Below, in pieces: positions 55,130 to 64,000 of a DNA stretch of 64,000 nucleotides. The notes beneath the pieces are model-generated. The model did not search any database and was not told the DNA's origin. It worked only from the letters and a program-made list of their open reading frames with translations. Within the stretch, counting starts at the first letter, position 1, and each line of letters starts with the position of its first letter. Location: the NCBI RefSeq assembly GCF_008831285.2, contig NC_045148.1:7073001-7137000 (forward strand), written 5' to 3'. The translations under genes and the position numbers were made by a program. The stretch is from Nymphaea colorata. Its lineage: Eukaryota > Streptophyta > Magnoliopsida > Nymphaeales > Nymphaeaceae.

Positions 55130-55734
55130 TTATCTTATCAATGAAATCCCAAAACTCTGCATCATCTTCCAACAGATCCAGATGGAAAATATCAACAAAA
55201 AAGTTGTAAGTAACAAAGCGTCGTTTCCGCAGCTCCTTCTCTTTGACGTGCTATTTGAAGAGGAGCAATATGAACAACGTGGTGTCGCGGATTGTGGTTG
55301 TGGATTTTTCTTGCCACCGTTCCGTTGAATTTTTCCTTGCGAAGTCCTTGCAGGACGGCAATATGGCGCACACGGACATGAAGATTCTGGCCTTGTCTTG
55401 CTCATTTTCCGTCGAACTTCCACAATTTTTACGGCGTGGGCGCTCCTCCGGCGTAGAGAGAATTCAGTTATTCTAGGCTTCTCTACTTCCGGTTGTTTTG
55501 GATTCGGATCTAAATTTTCCACCTTGCTCACTTGAACAAATCTATCTTCTGAAAAAAAATACAATACATGGGAAGGGAGTGAGTGAATGACGACTCTCGG
55601 CAATCTAGGCGAGTCATCTATTTTTGTCCATCTTAAGCAAGTCAGTTTTTTCCTTGTTTTGATTTTAACTGTCGATTACGATGGATCGAACAGTTCTGAT
55701 TGATGAGATGGATGGGTGTTTTATTAAAAGGAAA

Positions 55735-55786
<52 letters not shown>

Positions 55787-56582
55787 CTAAAAGGTCACGA
55801 CATGGTATTTGATCCATTATAGAAGTAGAACTGGGAGTCAAAAGTTCAAGAAATTTATACGGCAAAACAAACATGAAACTTTAATTCTATGTGTTTTTGC
55901 TCTGTCCTTGTATTTTGTTTCAACATTAAAGTTCCACTTACTTAAACAGTTGGAATAAATGTTTCAAATTATCAACAAGATATGGTAGGTGAAACCCGAA
56001 ACTTTTTATCCATTGGCGACTGCTCGATACTGAATGCTAGGTATTTTAGTGGTGGATATTTTAATACCACGTATTCAAACGTGACCTAAGGAATAAATAA
56101 AGAGTTGGAGAAAAGAAAATAAAGGGAGAGGACCATGAACCTTCAGAAGTCTGCTTCCCTCCTTTCATCACCTCGAGGTTGGTTTGGGGACGGGCGGGGG
56201 CGGAGGGAGGGAAGGGCCCGGCTAGGTCATGGCCCGACCCCAGTCAATTGAAAAAAAAAATTACATTGAAAAATTTGAAAATTTTTAATTGTGTCATCTA
56301 TTGTTTGGATTCGGGTTCAATTTAGCTCTACCCAGATCTAAAGGTCGGACTATTGGCCCGCCCCTAAAAGAAATCATGGCTCCGCCACTGGGGACAGGTC
56401 CAAATTCTTTACCGCCTTTCTTTCAAAAACTCGATCTTCTTAAAAGGGTGGGAAAGAAATAACCAGCAAGTTGAGAGATATTAACGAGTTAAAGTAATAA
56501 GGAAGAAATATGAACCTTTAAGAAGCTCCACTTTCCTCTTCTCCTCCATTGGTTGGCTTCGAGAGGGACTCGCGTTATCCAT
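55130..56582 (-). CDS. unrecognised 161-aa protein with C-terminal membrane anchor, two exons
   Basis: Exon 1 (56582-56516) starts MDNASPSRSQPMEEKRKVEL, and its phase-1 end joins exon 2 (55548-55130, acceptor TTTTTTTTCAG) in frame. The protein is strongly basic and Ser/Pro-rich, with Cys pairs at 80/82/86 and 114/117. It has one hydrophobic segment at about 133-149 (ALLLTTFLLIFSIWICW) close to the end, followed by 12 residues. That layout is typical of a tail-anchored protein inserted after translation; this is inference. I do not recognise the family. The donor AAAG/GTTCAT is not strong. The 967-base intron holds a dispersed repeat and a (TA)n run, and near 56130-56175 a diverged copy of the end of exon 1 with the same donor. 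A transcript would be needed to settle the model. Confidence 0.5.
55739..55781. repeat. (TA)n microsatellite
   Basis: About 21 TA units within the intron of the 161-aa gene. Confidence 0.92.
56216..56398. repeat. dispersed repeat (GGCTCCGCCACTGG family)
   Basis: It has the same ending style as the repeats near 29680 and 47805, here ATCATGGCTCCGCCACTGGG, with an A-rich middle. It sits inside the intron of the 161-aa gene. Confidence 0.4.
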
Positions 56583-56899
56583 CTTTTTTTCAACTGTAGC
56601 TTTTGAAATGGAGAAAAGACAACAGATTTAATCTGAGTTAGGACTGCAAGGTTCTTATTTAAAGGATGAATGAGAAATGTATAAAAGCCTCTGAGCTTCT
56701 GTCTTCAAAAATGGAAAAAAAATGACAATATAAGCAAGTAATTTTCTTTTTTGACATAATAGTTAACAGTGTGTCGACAATTCGATACCCATGGATGCTA
56801 CTCTTGTTTATTTTTACTTTAAACGGTGGTGTTACAACTACTTAAGCGGTTTCTCATGTATCACCAGTCCATAATAGACTCTGGTTCTTTATGTAGAGA

Positions 56900-56948
56900 G
56901 CAGTGGCAGAGTTCTTTATTTTTAAATAGGTATCTTTAAATATTTATC

Positions 56949-56983
<35 letters not shown>

Positions 56984-57048
56984 CACCAGACATGAGTATT
57001 TTAAACGAGCACTCCTCCAACCAATTTTTCTAGCTTTGCCACTAGTAG
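56900..57048. repeat. dispersed repeat with (TA)n core, copy 2
   Basis: AAATATTTATCCTA, a (TA)n run and ACCAATTTTTCTAGCTTTGC correspond to the reverse complement of 9888-10070. Confidence 0.5.
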
Positions 57049-57495
57049 CGGAGTACTTTTTCTTAAAAAAAAGAAAACTACTAATTATGTATTTGAGTAA
57101 AACTATTAGACATACCGGTGAGTTTTATAAGCTAAAAGAATTTTGGGTGATTACCAAACTAAAAACTTAATTATTTTAAAAGTATCATTTCTACGTATAT
57201 AGATTTGTAATTTTTTGAATATGGAGATCACATCCATACAATTGCTTCTACAAGAAAATGAATTAATTCTGTCAAACTAGTTTTGACTAGCCGCTCTAAT
57301 AAAAACAGCAACTATTTCTACTCGTCCCCCTTTATTCTAATATGCTAGGGTAGCCATGCTAATAAGAGAAAAGTGATGTAGTTTATTGTGATTTGTTTAT
57401 ATGTTTGAGAAATTAAAATAATGGTTTAATTTAGCATAGTACTGTATAGTGGGAAAATAAACCCTTGTATTAAAAAGAGTCCCTATTCCAGCTAA

Positions 57496-57858
57496 TAAGA
57501 CTGCACAATGAGTCCAGCCAGCTAGTCGCTCATCCAAACTGGTTTCTAGCTTGATTTATTTATAAATTCATAAATGAGTCAAGTTTGAATTCATATGTAT
57601 GCTTGAAATGTTAAATGAGTTGAGTTTGAGTTGTAAGAACTTATAACAAGAAGATAGTTAAACGAAAAGCAAGTAAACGAGTTAAACAAGTTAATAATAA
57701 TTAAAAGAAACAAAACAAGCTTAATAGAAACAGGTTAAACAAGTTAAGTAAGTCGGCCTCGAGCTCGACGTTGTGTATTTTATGGAACTCAACTCACGTT
57801 CGAGTCGAATTTCAACCAAGTTTTCTGGGTCGAGTCGAGAACCGACCACCCTCTACCA
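57496..57858. mobile_element. hAT-type MITE, diverged relative of 36-410
   Basis: TAAGACTGCACAATGAG at the left aligns with the left end of the element at 36. The interior shares GTTAAATGAGTTGAG and GAGCTCGACGTTGTGT-like strings in the same orientation. The right end ACCGACCACCCTCTA is diverged. Flanking CCAGCTAA and CCAGCCAT agree at six of eight positions. Confidence 0.55.
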
Positions 57859-57859
57859 G

Positions 57860-58145
57860 CCATCACGCGCGCAGAAGAAATCCGGCCTTTGAAGGGCCAA
57901 GTGCGGATTTTTTTGTTTTTCCCTGGGCCAACTTTTTTTTCTCCAGATTTGTTTTTTTCCTGTTATGGGCATCATCATCTGCGTCTCTCCCTTTCGCCGC
58001 AGCTCTCTCTCTCTCTCTCTCTCTCGCAGCAGTCTCCCTTCAGTCTGCTCCGGTGTCAACATTCCTTGTAGCTAAGTCGATGCGACGATGACGTTCTGCC
58101 GGCGGAGGCGACAGCCGACGCCCGGTGACGACCGCTGGTACGTGG
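57860..58145 (+). other. possible 5' exon or leader
   Basis: The stretch is GC-richer than its flanks, with a (CT)n run at about 58003-58025 and a GC-rich segment ending in CCGCTG/GTACGTGGC, which could be a splice donor. The frames opening at the ATGs near 58080 are short. No downstream exon could be linked, so this is only a suggestion of a transcription unit. Confidence 0.25.
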
Positions 58146-59770
58146 CATATTTTTGAGCTTTCTTTTTCTAGGATTTGTCGATTAGAGTTTTACTAAGCAA
58201 AGCAGGTCTTTACCCAAATTTCTCCCAATTCATTATGCAAAAACCCAATATTTAAAAGGAATAATAGCCGATTTATGTTTCTGTGTCAGGAGGGTTTTGT
58301 GTTGATTTATCGGTTTCGGTTTCATTTTTCTTTTCTTTTCTCTTTCTTTGTTTCTTCTGTTGAAGCAACATGATCAATTGGTACTATTTCCATTGCTGTT
58401 GATTTCTATTTCTTTTTCACTTTTGTTTCGATTAGCAGACACAGAAAACAACAGCGTGTGCCTCTTCTCTCTTACTTTCTTCATTCTGCAGTTTATGTTG
58501 TTATTAGGACTTCTACATCTTTCTGATTGTGTTGGTTTTCCTCAGATAGAACTTCTGGCCATAATGGTATTCAAGCTTCAATGGAACAAAAGCATTGGTT
58601 TTCCTCACATATAACTTCTGCCGATAATTGTGTTCAAGCTTCATCTACAAAAGCATTTTAATTTCTTGATGTACATATGAAGTTTAAAAAAAAAAACATA
58701 ATGTGTTAGTTTTCTTTTTCTTCTTCCTCTCTCTTACCAAGTTTACATCCAAGTGCCGATATGATTCATGTAGATAGGAACTGGTTCTGTTTTCTGTTAA
58801 GCTTATTAGAAATGGCTGAATCTGAGGTAAAAGCTCTTGGTTTTGTGTTGTCACGTTGTATCTTGACTCATGAAATGCGGGTCAAAACCATGAAAGCTCT
58901 AATTCTGTTGTGTGGAATCATAATTTTTTTTGTTGGGATGGAGTTACTAATTGCTACTACACAGTTCATGTGCCAAACAAATCTAAGCAACTAAAAGACA
59001 AAGTATTTGAACGTGCTTTAAACTTAATATAAACATTATTGCCTGTGTTGGTTTGAATAAATTTTATGATAAACCTTGACTATGAATTTCTTTTTGGCAT
59101 TGTATGAATGACTATTTGCATTCTTTAAAAAGTAGTCAAATGGGTATCAAAATAAATAAGTTTTCCTGCCAGCTTAAGTGCTGAACTTTAAATACATAAT
59201 GACAGGATCCAGCTTAAGTGTTCAATCTTCGTATCATTTTTAATATGACCCAAATTTATTTAAGTTAGCCTATAACATGAGGAGACCAAATATCTTCCAA
59301 AACAATGAGAACCACATGAGGGTTCAAAGAGACCATAACAAGGTGGTGTTAGTCTTCATCTCCCATCAGCATGATCAGCTAAATCAAATTAGGAGAGCAA
59401 CTCAATGGGATCATAGACAAAAGGGAGATTGAAATTAGTAATAAGAAGATGTTGAGGAAAATAGAAGGTGATGGGCATGGAAGAGAAAGGAGGGTTGGCC
59501 CATGAAAGGCTTCCGAGAGGACATCAAAGAGAGACAATAGAGGATGTGATAGTGGAAAGAAGTTGAAAGGGGTAGTGCTCTAAAGTGGTGGCAAGAGAAA
59601 AATAAAGTAGAGGATGGAGATAAGGTTTATTGAGAAAGATGAGCAAGGTCGAGAGTTTTTCCTAAGTACTACATATCAGGCTCAATTAGAGCTATTGCAT
59701 TAGATGGTTCTAAATAGATCCATAACAAAGACAGAAATAAGAGAATGAAGTATCACTATGTTTCAGGAGG
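58146..59770. other. unassigned sequence
   Basis: The sequence is T-rich up to about 58760 and then mixed. Several short open frames carry hydrophobic stretches but match nothing recognisable. 59280-59760 is purine-rich (GAGAGG, GGAAGA strings) and looks like decayed transposon DNA. Confidence 0.35.
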
Positions 59771-59780
59771 TTGTGGGCAC

Positions 59781-60486
59781 CAATGTTATCCGTATCGTAC
59801 GATACATATCAAAGAAACCTATACGATACGTGTTCGATATGCGTGAGTATCGTACGCGTATCACCCGTATCGTGCGATACGGGGGCCGTATCGCACGATA
59901 CGGACGATACACCCTCGTATCATACGATACGGGAGAAAATTAAAAAGGGGCCCGACGGCCCCTTTTTTGCGTGTTCTTTTAAAAGTTACGCACTTCTCTC
60001 TCTCTTTTCTTGTTTCTAAACACTGCAAGAGACATGGGAGGGAGAGATTTTCTCCATTTGCATCAAGCTTTGCCAGTGAAGAAGCATTCTTTCTCGTTGT
60101 GGGGACGATTGACGAGGATTATTGTTGAATCATGAAAGACGATAACTATATGTTTTGACTTTTGAACTTATGAATTGTGATGTAATCGAATTCTCTTCGA
60201 CCGCTTATTATGTTATTTTGAATGTCTCATTTCTTATTTTGGAATGTGTTGTTCATACTTCATATACATGAATGTTCCTTTAAATACATTTTTCTTGATC
60301 TTTTCTGATTTTTGCTTGTTTTTTCGGATTTTTTTGGATTTTTTATGATTTTTTTATATTTTTTATGATTTTTAATATTTTTTAAAAATTAAAAAATTAA
60401 TTTTACGATACGTTTACGATACGTTACGATACGCCGTATAGGTCGGCCCGACCGATACGCGATACGTTACGCCTTTGATAACATTG
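59781..60486. mobile_element. MITE with perfect 8-bp target duplication
   Basis: CAATGTTATC at 59781-59790 is inverted as GATAACATTG at 60477-60486, and GTGGGCAC flanks the element on both sides (59773-59780 and 60487-60494). The ends are packed with GATACG/CGTATC units. The middle has repeated GATTTTT motifs and no coding frame. An 8-bp duplication fits the hAT superfamily. The perfect duplication suggests a fairly recent insertion. Confidence 0.88.
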
Positions 60487-60494
60487 GTGGGCAC

Positions 60495-62220
60495 TATTGA
60501 GCTCACTGAATTATATCAAATTTTCAGCTTTTAGCAAAGGGTTATGCTTGATTTTGTGCTGAAGAGAAGAACATTTTTGTTTGATATCTTAACACAATAG
60601 ATGACAAGTGAATGCATGCAAGAGTCCTATTTACAGAAGTTGATGGCTAATAATGGACACCAAGTTAGACGAGTTACAAACCAGTTTAAATGACCTGATC
60701 TAATGATAGACCTATGGGCAGAAATGTATGTTGCAAAGATTGTTGAAATTGATAATCTGGTGGTGGAAGGCAGATGGATGGCACATTTACATTTAAGGTG
60801 ATCATTTTGAGCTTTAAGGAGAAGGAGAAACTACTTTAATAGTTTCTAGAACAAGGAGCGAAAGAATAATAGTGCAGGCCATTTAATATGAGACCATGGT
60901 ATTGATTTTGTAATTTATATGAATCATTTTTCATTTTAATGAGGTTTGCTGGATGTGCATGATTGAGAAAGAAAATTAAGAAAGGCCAAACAAGAAGAGA
61001 AATGGTAAAACACTAAGTAGTCAACCAAAGGGTGACAAAGTCCAACAAGATGCTATAGCTTTTATCAAGCTAACCAATTTTAGGTGTTGGAGGAAGACGA
61101 AGATAGAAAGGGCACGCAGAATGTCAGAGTAGGTGAATGCTAGCTAGAAAGGGACAGAAGAAACATCCTTTATGATTAATAAAGGTAAGGGGGAAATTCA
61201 TGGTGTTAAGAAAGAGAAGTCCAAATCGATTTGGGAATCAAAGGGCAAGAGGGAGGAGGATCAAAATGGAAAGAGGGTAAATGAAAGGCCAGTAACGTAG
61301 AGTAAGGAAGTGGTTATTGAATCTTTGAGTGGTAATGTGGGACATTCTACAGACCTAGGTTATACAAGGAAATAATCGAAGCTTCAAAAGGGAGAACGTT
61401 TTCTAACTCTTATTTATAGTTTAACACTAGCAACCATGGTGAAAATGATGAATTATAACTTTATAAGTCATGGAAGTTGAAGAAGAAGGGGAAAGTGAAG
61501 GGTCTTTCCTCTTGGTTTTATAGTAGGAACTAAATTTAAGATGAGCTGGGACAGTGACTACTAAGAGTAATAAAAAGAAACCATAATAAGACAAGAAATG
61601 CAATGGTTGATAAGTAATAGATTGGAGAAGGATGGAAAATTATCTCAATTTTTTTCTAAAAAAGGATTTGGCTCAGAAGTAAAATAAGTAAATGGCCAGC
61701 AAACGGAGTATTACCGGGCCCTTAACTGGCTGAATCTGGGATTATTTTGGCGTCGTGGTAGTCACACCTGGGAAAGCAAGGTCAACTTAAAGCTCTGAGT
61801 TTATCTTGGAGCTTATGATGATTGAAACATAAAGGATATATTTGAGTCTGTTGGGAAAGTCTTTGTGGTAGTGTAAATGATTCTATAAGTTCTCAAGAAG
61901 ACTCAGGTTATGCAGATAATTTCTCTCCAACTTTTGTGGTTTACAGAATATTTATGTAATACACAATCGTTTGTACTTTGTTTGCTTTTTTTGGCAGACA
62001 GGGAGTCAGATGGAATTTGGTTGCCAACGAATTGGAAGGATGTTGGCTCAAGAAAGGTTGAAGGAAGTATTCTGGAATGCACCTGAGTGTTCACAAATGA
62101 TTGAAGGGCACATATTTCTTATCAGTGTTTCTTTTCTGTATTTAGACAATGTTAGCTGTAGTCTTAAACCTCATATTAATAAAACCAGATACAGAAATTT
62201 CAAGCTGAATGCAGTTGTTC
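60495..62220. other. unassigned, purine-rich, probably decayed retroelement
   Basis: Long A/G-rich stretches with many Lys/Glu codons and stops in every frame (about 60750-61640) resemble a decayed retrotransposon coding region, but no motif fixes the class. A possible exon start lies at about 61998 (TTTGGCAG followed by ACAGGGAGTCAGATGG), with a 165-codon frame (61971-62468) of unknown nature. Confidence 0.35.
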
Positions 62221-62221
62221 C

Positions 62222-62497
62222 TTTTCCAGGCATACCGTTTACTGTTTCCTGGTTTAGTAAAAAAAACTTAAATGTCCTTGCTCTTGGCATACTGTTTCCT
62301 GGTTTAACAGAAAAAAAACTGCCTGGAATAAAAGTTCCAGGCCATCAAACAGCAGAAAAAACTGTCTGGAACTTTTATTCCACGCCATCAAACACATGGC
62401 CAAAATGGAACGTAGAATTAAATTCTATTCCACATTGCCTTGGTATGATATACCTGGCACGATCTTAGTACCAGGTTTTCAAACGCTACTAAAGAAT
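62222..62497. repeat. MITE-like repeat with internal palindromes
   Basis: CTGGAATAAAAGTTCCAGGC is followed 40 bases later by the near inverse CTGGAACTTTTATTCCACGC, each followed by CATCAAACA. TTTCCTGGTTTA occurs twice in the left half. The outer ends could not be fixed and no target duplication was found. Confidence 0.45.
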
Positions 62498-62577
62498 ACG
62501 TCTTCATAGAATAAACCCAAAAGATGGTTAATGGATCAGAAACCAGTTGAGAGGGAGTGTTATGGTGGTGTTTAGGC

Positions 62578-63060
62578 CACTTTGATTCATCTGTACTGTA
62601 CTTTTGACTTCATTGATCTGTCAAATGCAATTTTTGTGGTCTCATGATGTGTGGTGGCATTTCTCAGTTCAAGTATCCTATTGTAGGTGATTGTTTTGTG
62701 AAACCATTGTCACATGAAGTATGCAGATGAAATTCAGTTCATTCTTTTAGACGAAAAGAAATAAAATTGCAGCACTTGAGAATCATTTTAGAGGAGAAAC
62801 ATTACCAGAGGCCATTCCTGATTCAGAGGTTGAAGGTAAATTATCCGAATCACAATTATAAGCTGCAAAATTGCCATGAAAATGGAGAGGATATGAAAAT
62901 GTGTTAGAGAAAGATGATATGCACTCTGTTATGGATAGGGAAGGTTGTGTGAACTTTGTTAAAGTATATAGAAGACAATGTCATGATGGAATTTTAGACC
63001 ACGACGGTATGCACATTGTAGTATATGTTACCTTCTTCCTGTGAATAGAAACTAATGGTA
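62578..63060 (+). repeat. diverged direct repeat, copy 1
   Basis: It shares with 63508-63950 the strings GAGGAGAAACATTACCAG, GCTGCAAA with TTGCCATGA, and GATATGAAAATGTG/GGTATGAAAATGTG, in the same order and spacing. Both copies are interrupted by stops or frameshifts. In one frame this copy reads GETLPEAIPDSEVEGKLSES, in parallel with the second copy. Confidence 0.72.
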
Positions 63061-63507
63061 AAGACCTTACAATGTTTGTCAACTTTTTTTTGTGATGAGT
63101 TCATCTGGTTTTCAACGAAAAAATTGATCTACCCTCGTATTGTCGAGCGAAGATTCAATTTTTTACTTGCAGCTATTAGCTGGATTTACATTAGCCATTT
63201 TTAAAGGCTTTGTTCAATTGTTGTTTTTTATTTTATTTAGCTTATTGATTTTTGACCTTTGAAAATGTCCTTTAGGTTTTTTTCTTTAAATTTCCTTTAG
63301 ATTATTTTTAAAAAATTAAATAAATCTGCCTGATTCTTTAATTTTGAAAAAATGTTTTTTGGTAATCTTATATCACTCTGAACTTTCATGAATTTATTTT
63401 AAAAAATAGTAAATTTTAAAATCATGAAATAAGAACACATCATTGAATCATAGTTATTATTAATAAAATTTGAAGCATCTAGATGGAAGTATAATGTTAC
63501 TGCCACT

Positions 63508-63950
63508 TTGATTCGGTTATACCATACTTCAAGACATGTGAATGCAAAGTTTGAGGTCAGACAATGCATGGTGGTGTCTACTGATTTCAAGTGCCGTATT
63601 GAAGATGACACCAATGTTTTGTGAAAAACATTTTCATATCTCGTCCCATACAATAACTCAATCTAATCAATCTTTTAGAGAAGAGAAAAAACAAAAAACA
63701 AAAAAGAGTCATGGGTTGAAGAATCATTTGGAGGAGAAACATTACCAGTGGTCAGTCCTGATGCAGAAGACATTGAAGCTAAATTATCTACATCACGAGA
63801 AGCTGCAAAGTTGCCATGATAATGGAAAGGGTATGAAAATGTGCATGAAAGGTAATATGAAATTAACGTCCATGGAAGATGCTGCCAACTTTGTTAAAAA
63901 TGTAAGGATGATGATAATGTCATGATGGCATAAGCTATGATGGTATATAC
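63508..63950 (+). repeat. diverged direct repeat, copy 2
   Basis: Partner of 62578-63060. The frame reading GETLPVVSPDAEDIEAKLST parallels the first copy and looks more protein-like than the longest open frame here, but it ends at a stop near TTGCCATGA. The pair may be relics of a coding exon of an unknown gene or transposon. Confidence 0.65.
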
Positions 63951-64000
63951 GTGTTTGTGAACTTTTCTTTTTTCATCTTAACTTGGAGACATTGCATCCA

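Noticed and set aside
60750-61640. LINE ORF1-like Lys/Glu-rich stretch
   Set aside because: Stops in every frame and no diagnostic motif (zinc knuckle, reverse transcriptase), so the class cannot be claimed.

Overview
The window is nuclear DNA of a seed plant, most likely a flowering plant. It is AT-rich and gene-poor, with multi-exon genes carrying plant-type GT-AG introns, many (AT)n and (CT)n microsatellites, small non-autonomous transposons, and plant-specific families (a PLS-type PPR protein, NEP1-interacting-protein-like RING-H2 proteins, small C2 proteins with a Pro-rich tail). The species cannot be fixed from the sequence. All gene models were spliced by eye, using intron phase and comparison between paralogues inside the window.

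Layout. 36-410 is a hAT-type MITE. 679-22761 holds three paralogous genes for membrane-associated RING-H2 proteins: the 3' end of one (+, exons at 679-846 and 1441-1569), a complete five-exon gene on the minus strand (9285 down to 3212, 207 aa) and a complete five-exon gene on the plus strand (19566-22761, 206 aa). The last two share the same exon number and intron phases. A 10 kb stretch without recognisable genes (9.3-19.5 kb) separates them. 22.8-25.2 kb is a patchwork of tandem and dispersed repeats. 25653-27650 is an intronless PPR gene of 665 codons.

30-53 kb is a decayed tandem array of small C2-domain genes, all on the minus strand. One member (52907 down to about 50865) can be spliced into an intact C2 domain followed by a Pro/Tyr-rich tail. 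The others (30.9-34.1, 34.4, 39.1-41.5 and 45.1 kb) are relics with a one-base deletion, in-frame stops, lost exons or a deleted exon-1 donor. Two large blocks (about 30.2-37.6 and 38.3-46.9 kb) are diverged copies of one another, and the block comparison exposes later insertions, including a clean MITE (40226-40572) and a 2.7 kb insert (about 41.77-44.44 kb).

55130-56582 (minus) is a two-exon gene for an unrecognised 161-aa protein with a single C-terminal membrane segment. The right end (57-64 kb) holds further MITEs, the best being 59781-60486 with a perfect 8-bp target duplication, and a pair of diverged direct repeats at 62.6-63.05 and 63.5-63.95 kb.

The RING-H2 and C2 families are both commonly linked to stress and defence signalling at plant membranes, so the window may be a birth-and-death region for such genes. 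Nothing in it behaves like a pathway or operon.
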